A DNA stretch of 5,674 nucleotides from JBDHUX01 sp039809405 (GTDB lineage: Bacteria > Patescibacteriota > Gracilibacteria > Absconditabacterales > Absconditicoccaceae), in the NCBI GenBank assembly GCA_039809405.1, contig JBDHUX010000060.1:1-5674 (forward strand), in the 5' to 3' direction. Below the pieces are notes generated by a model. It saw only the letters and a program-made list of their open reading frames with translations. It was not told the DNA's origin and ran no database searches. This document shows, piece after piece, positions 5,523 through 5,674 of the stretch. Made by a program: the position numbers and the translations under genes. The stretch's first letter is position 1. Every line of letters begins with the position of its first letter.

Positions 5523-5599
5523 TCTAATTATCTTCATATATATTATATACATATTCAATAACAACCAAAAATCAAATTACTTCTTAAATCCAACAATCA

Positions 5600-5674
5600 A
5601 TGTGACAAAAAGCCAATCCAATATGACTTAGAGTATGAACCATCAAATCGTGGATGTCAGAGTGGTTTCCAAAA
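5600..5674 (+). CDS. rpsC: 30S ribosomal protein S3, N-terminal 25 residues (cut by window end)
   Basis: S3 forms the mRNA entry channel of the 30S subunit with S4 and S5. Only the first 25 codons are present: MGQKANPIGLRVGTIK, then SWMSEWFPK. This closely matches the canonical S3 start (MGQKxxPxGxRLGixxxW.S.WF). All three glycines are TGA codons (5603, 5624, 5636), the first directly after the ATG, so a standard-code annotation would see no gene. The start is supported by that conserved N-terminus. The preceding AATCCAACAATCA contains no Shine-Dalgarno. It follows rplV by 77 nt, the usual S10-operon neighbour. Confidence 0.95.

Noticed and set aside
320..5638. In-frame TGA codons as nonsense mutations, frameshifts or selenocysteine sites
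   Set aside because: There are 53 of them across nine conserved genes, all consistent with glycine and many at invariant Gly columns. No SECIS-like element or Cys/Sec context is seen, and TAA or TAG closes each gene at the expected length. Reassignment explains all of them at once.

Overview
This window is a ribosomal-protein locus from a bacterium that reads TGA as glycine (translation table 25). Candidatus Absconditabacteria (SR1) and Candidatus Gracilibacteria (BD1-5/GN02) are the bacterial groups known to use this code. With the standard code almost every gene here breaks into pieces. With TGA = Gly, nine genes read through cleanly, and all 53 in-frame TGA codons are glycine, most of them at positions where the protein families carry conserved glycines. 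TGA never ends a gene: seven of the eight visible stops are TAA and one is TAG. The DNA is AT-rich, arginine is mostly AGA/AGG, and the 20 bases before every start codon contain no Shine-Dalgarno-like purine run.

Layout, all on the + strand: an AT-rich leader (1-91); tuf (EF-Tu, 92-1264); a 218-nt gap with stem-loops and a candidate promoter; then the classical S10-operon order rpsJ (S10, 1483-1947), rplC (L3, 2121-2678), rplD (L4, 2775-3416), rplW (L23, 3457-3783), rplB (L2, 3902-4750), rpsS (S19, 4846-5103), rplV (L22, 5178-5522) and the first 25 codons of rpsC (S3, 5600 to the window end). No gene is missing from the rpsJ-to-rpsC order. The genes act together in building both ribosomal subunits, and EF-Tu delivers aminoacyl-tRNA to the finished ribosome.

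The spacers are less ordinary. S10-operon genes are usually nearly contiguous, but here every pair is separated by 40-218 nt of very AT-rich sequence. These spacers hold stem-loops, a 21-nt near-identical direct repeat, a recurring ATACTTA/TAAGTAT inverted pair and a shared ATTACTCTAT motif.

Protein oddities are a basic N-terminal extension on S10, a loss of about 19 residues in L3, a His-to-Gln change in the L2 HPHGGGEG loop, and a divergent L22 tunnel loop. The three in-frame CGA codons have an uncertain meaning (Arg or Trp). I see no mobile element, CRISPR array, tRNA or rRNA, and no new gene system. The interest lies in the genetic code, the initiation signals and the spacer elements.
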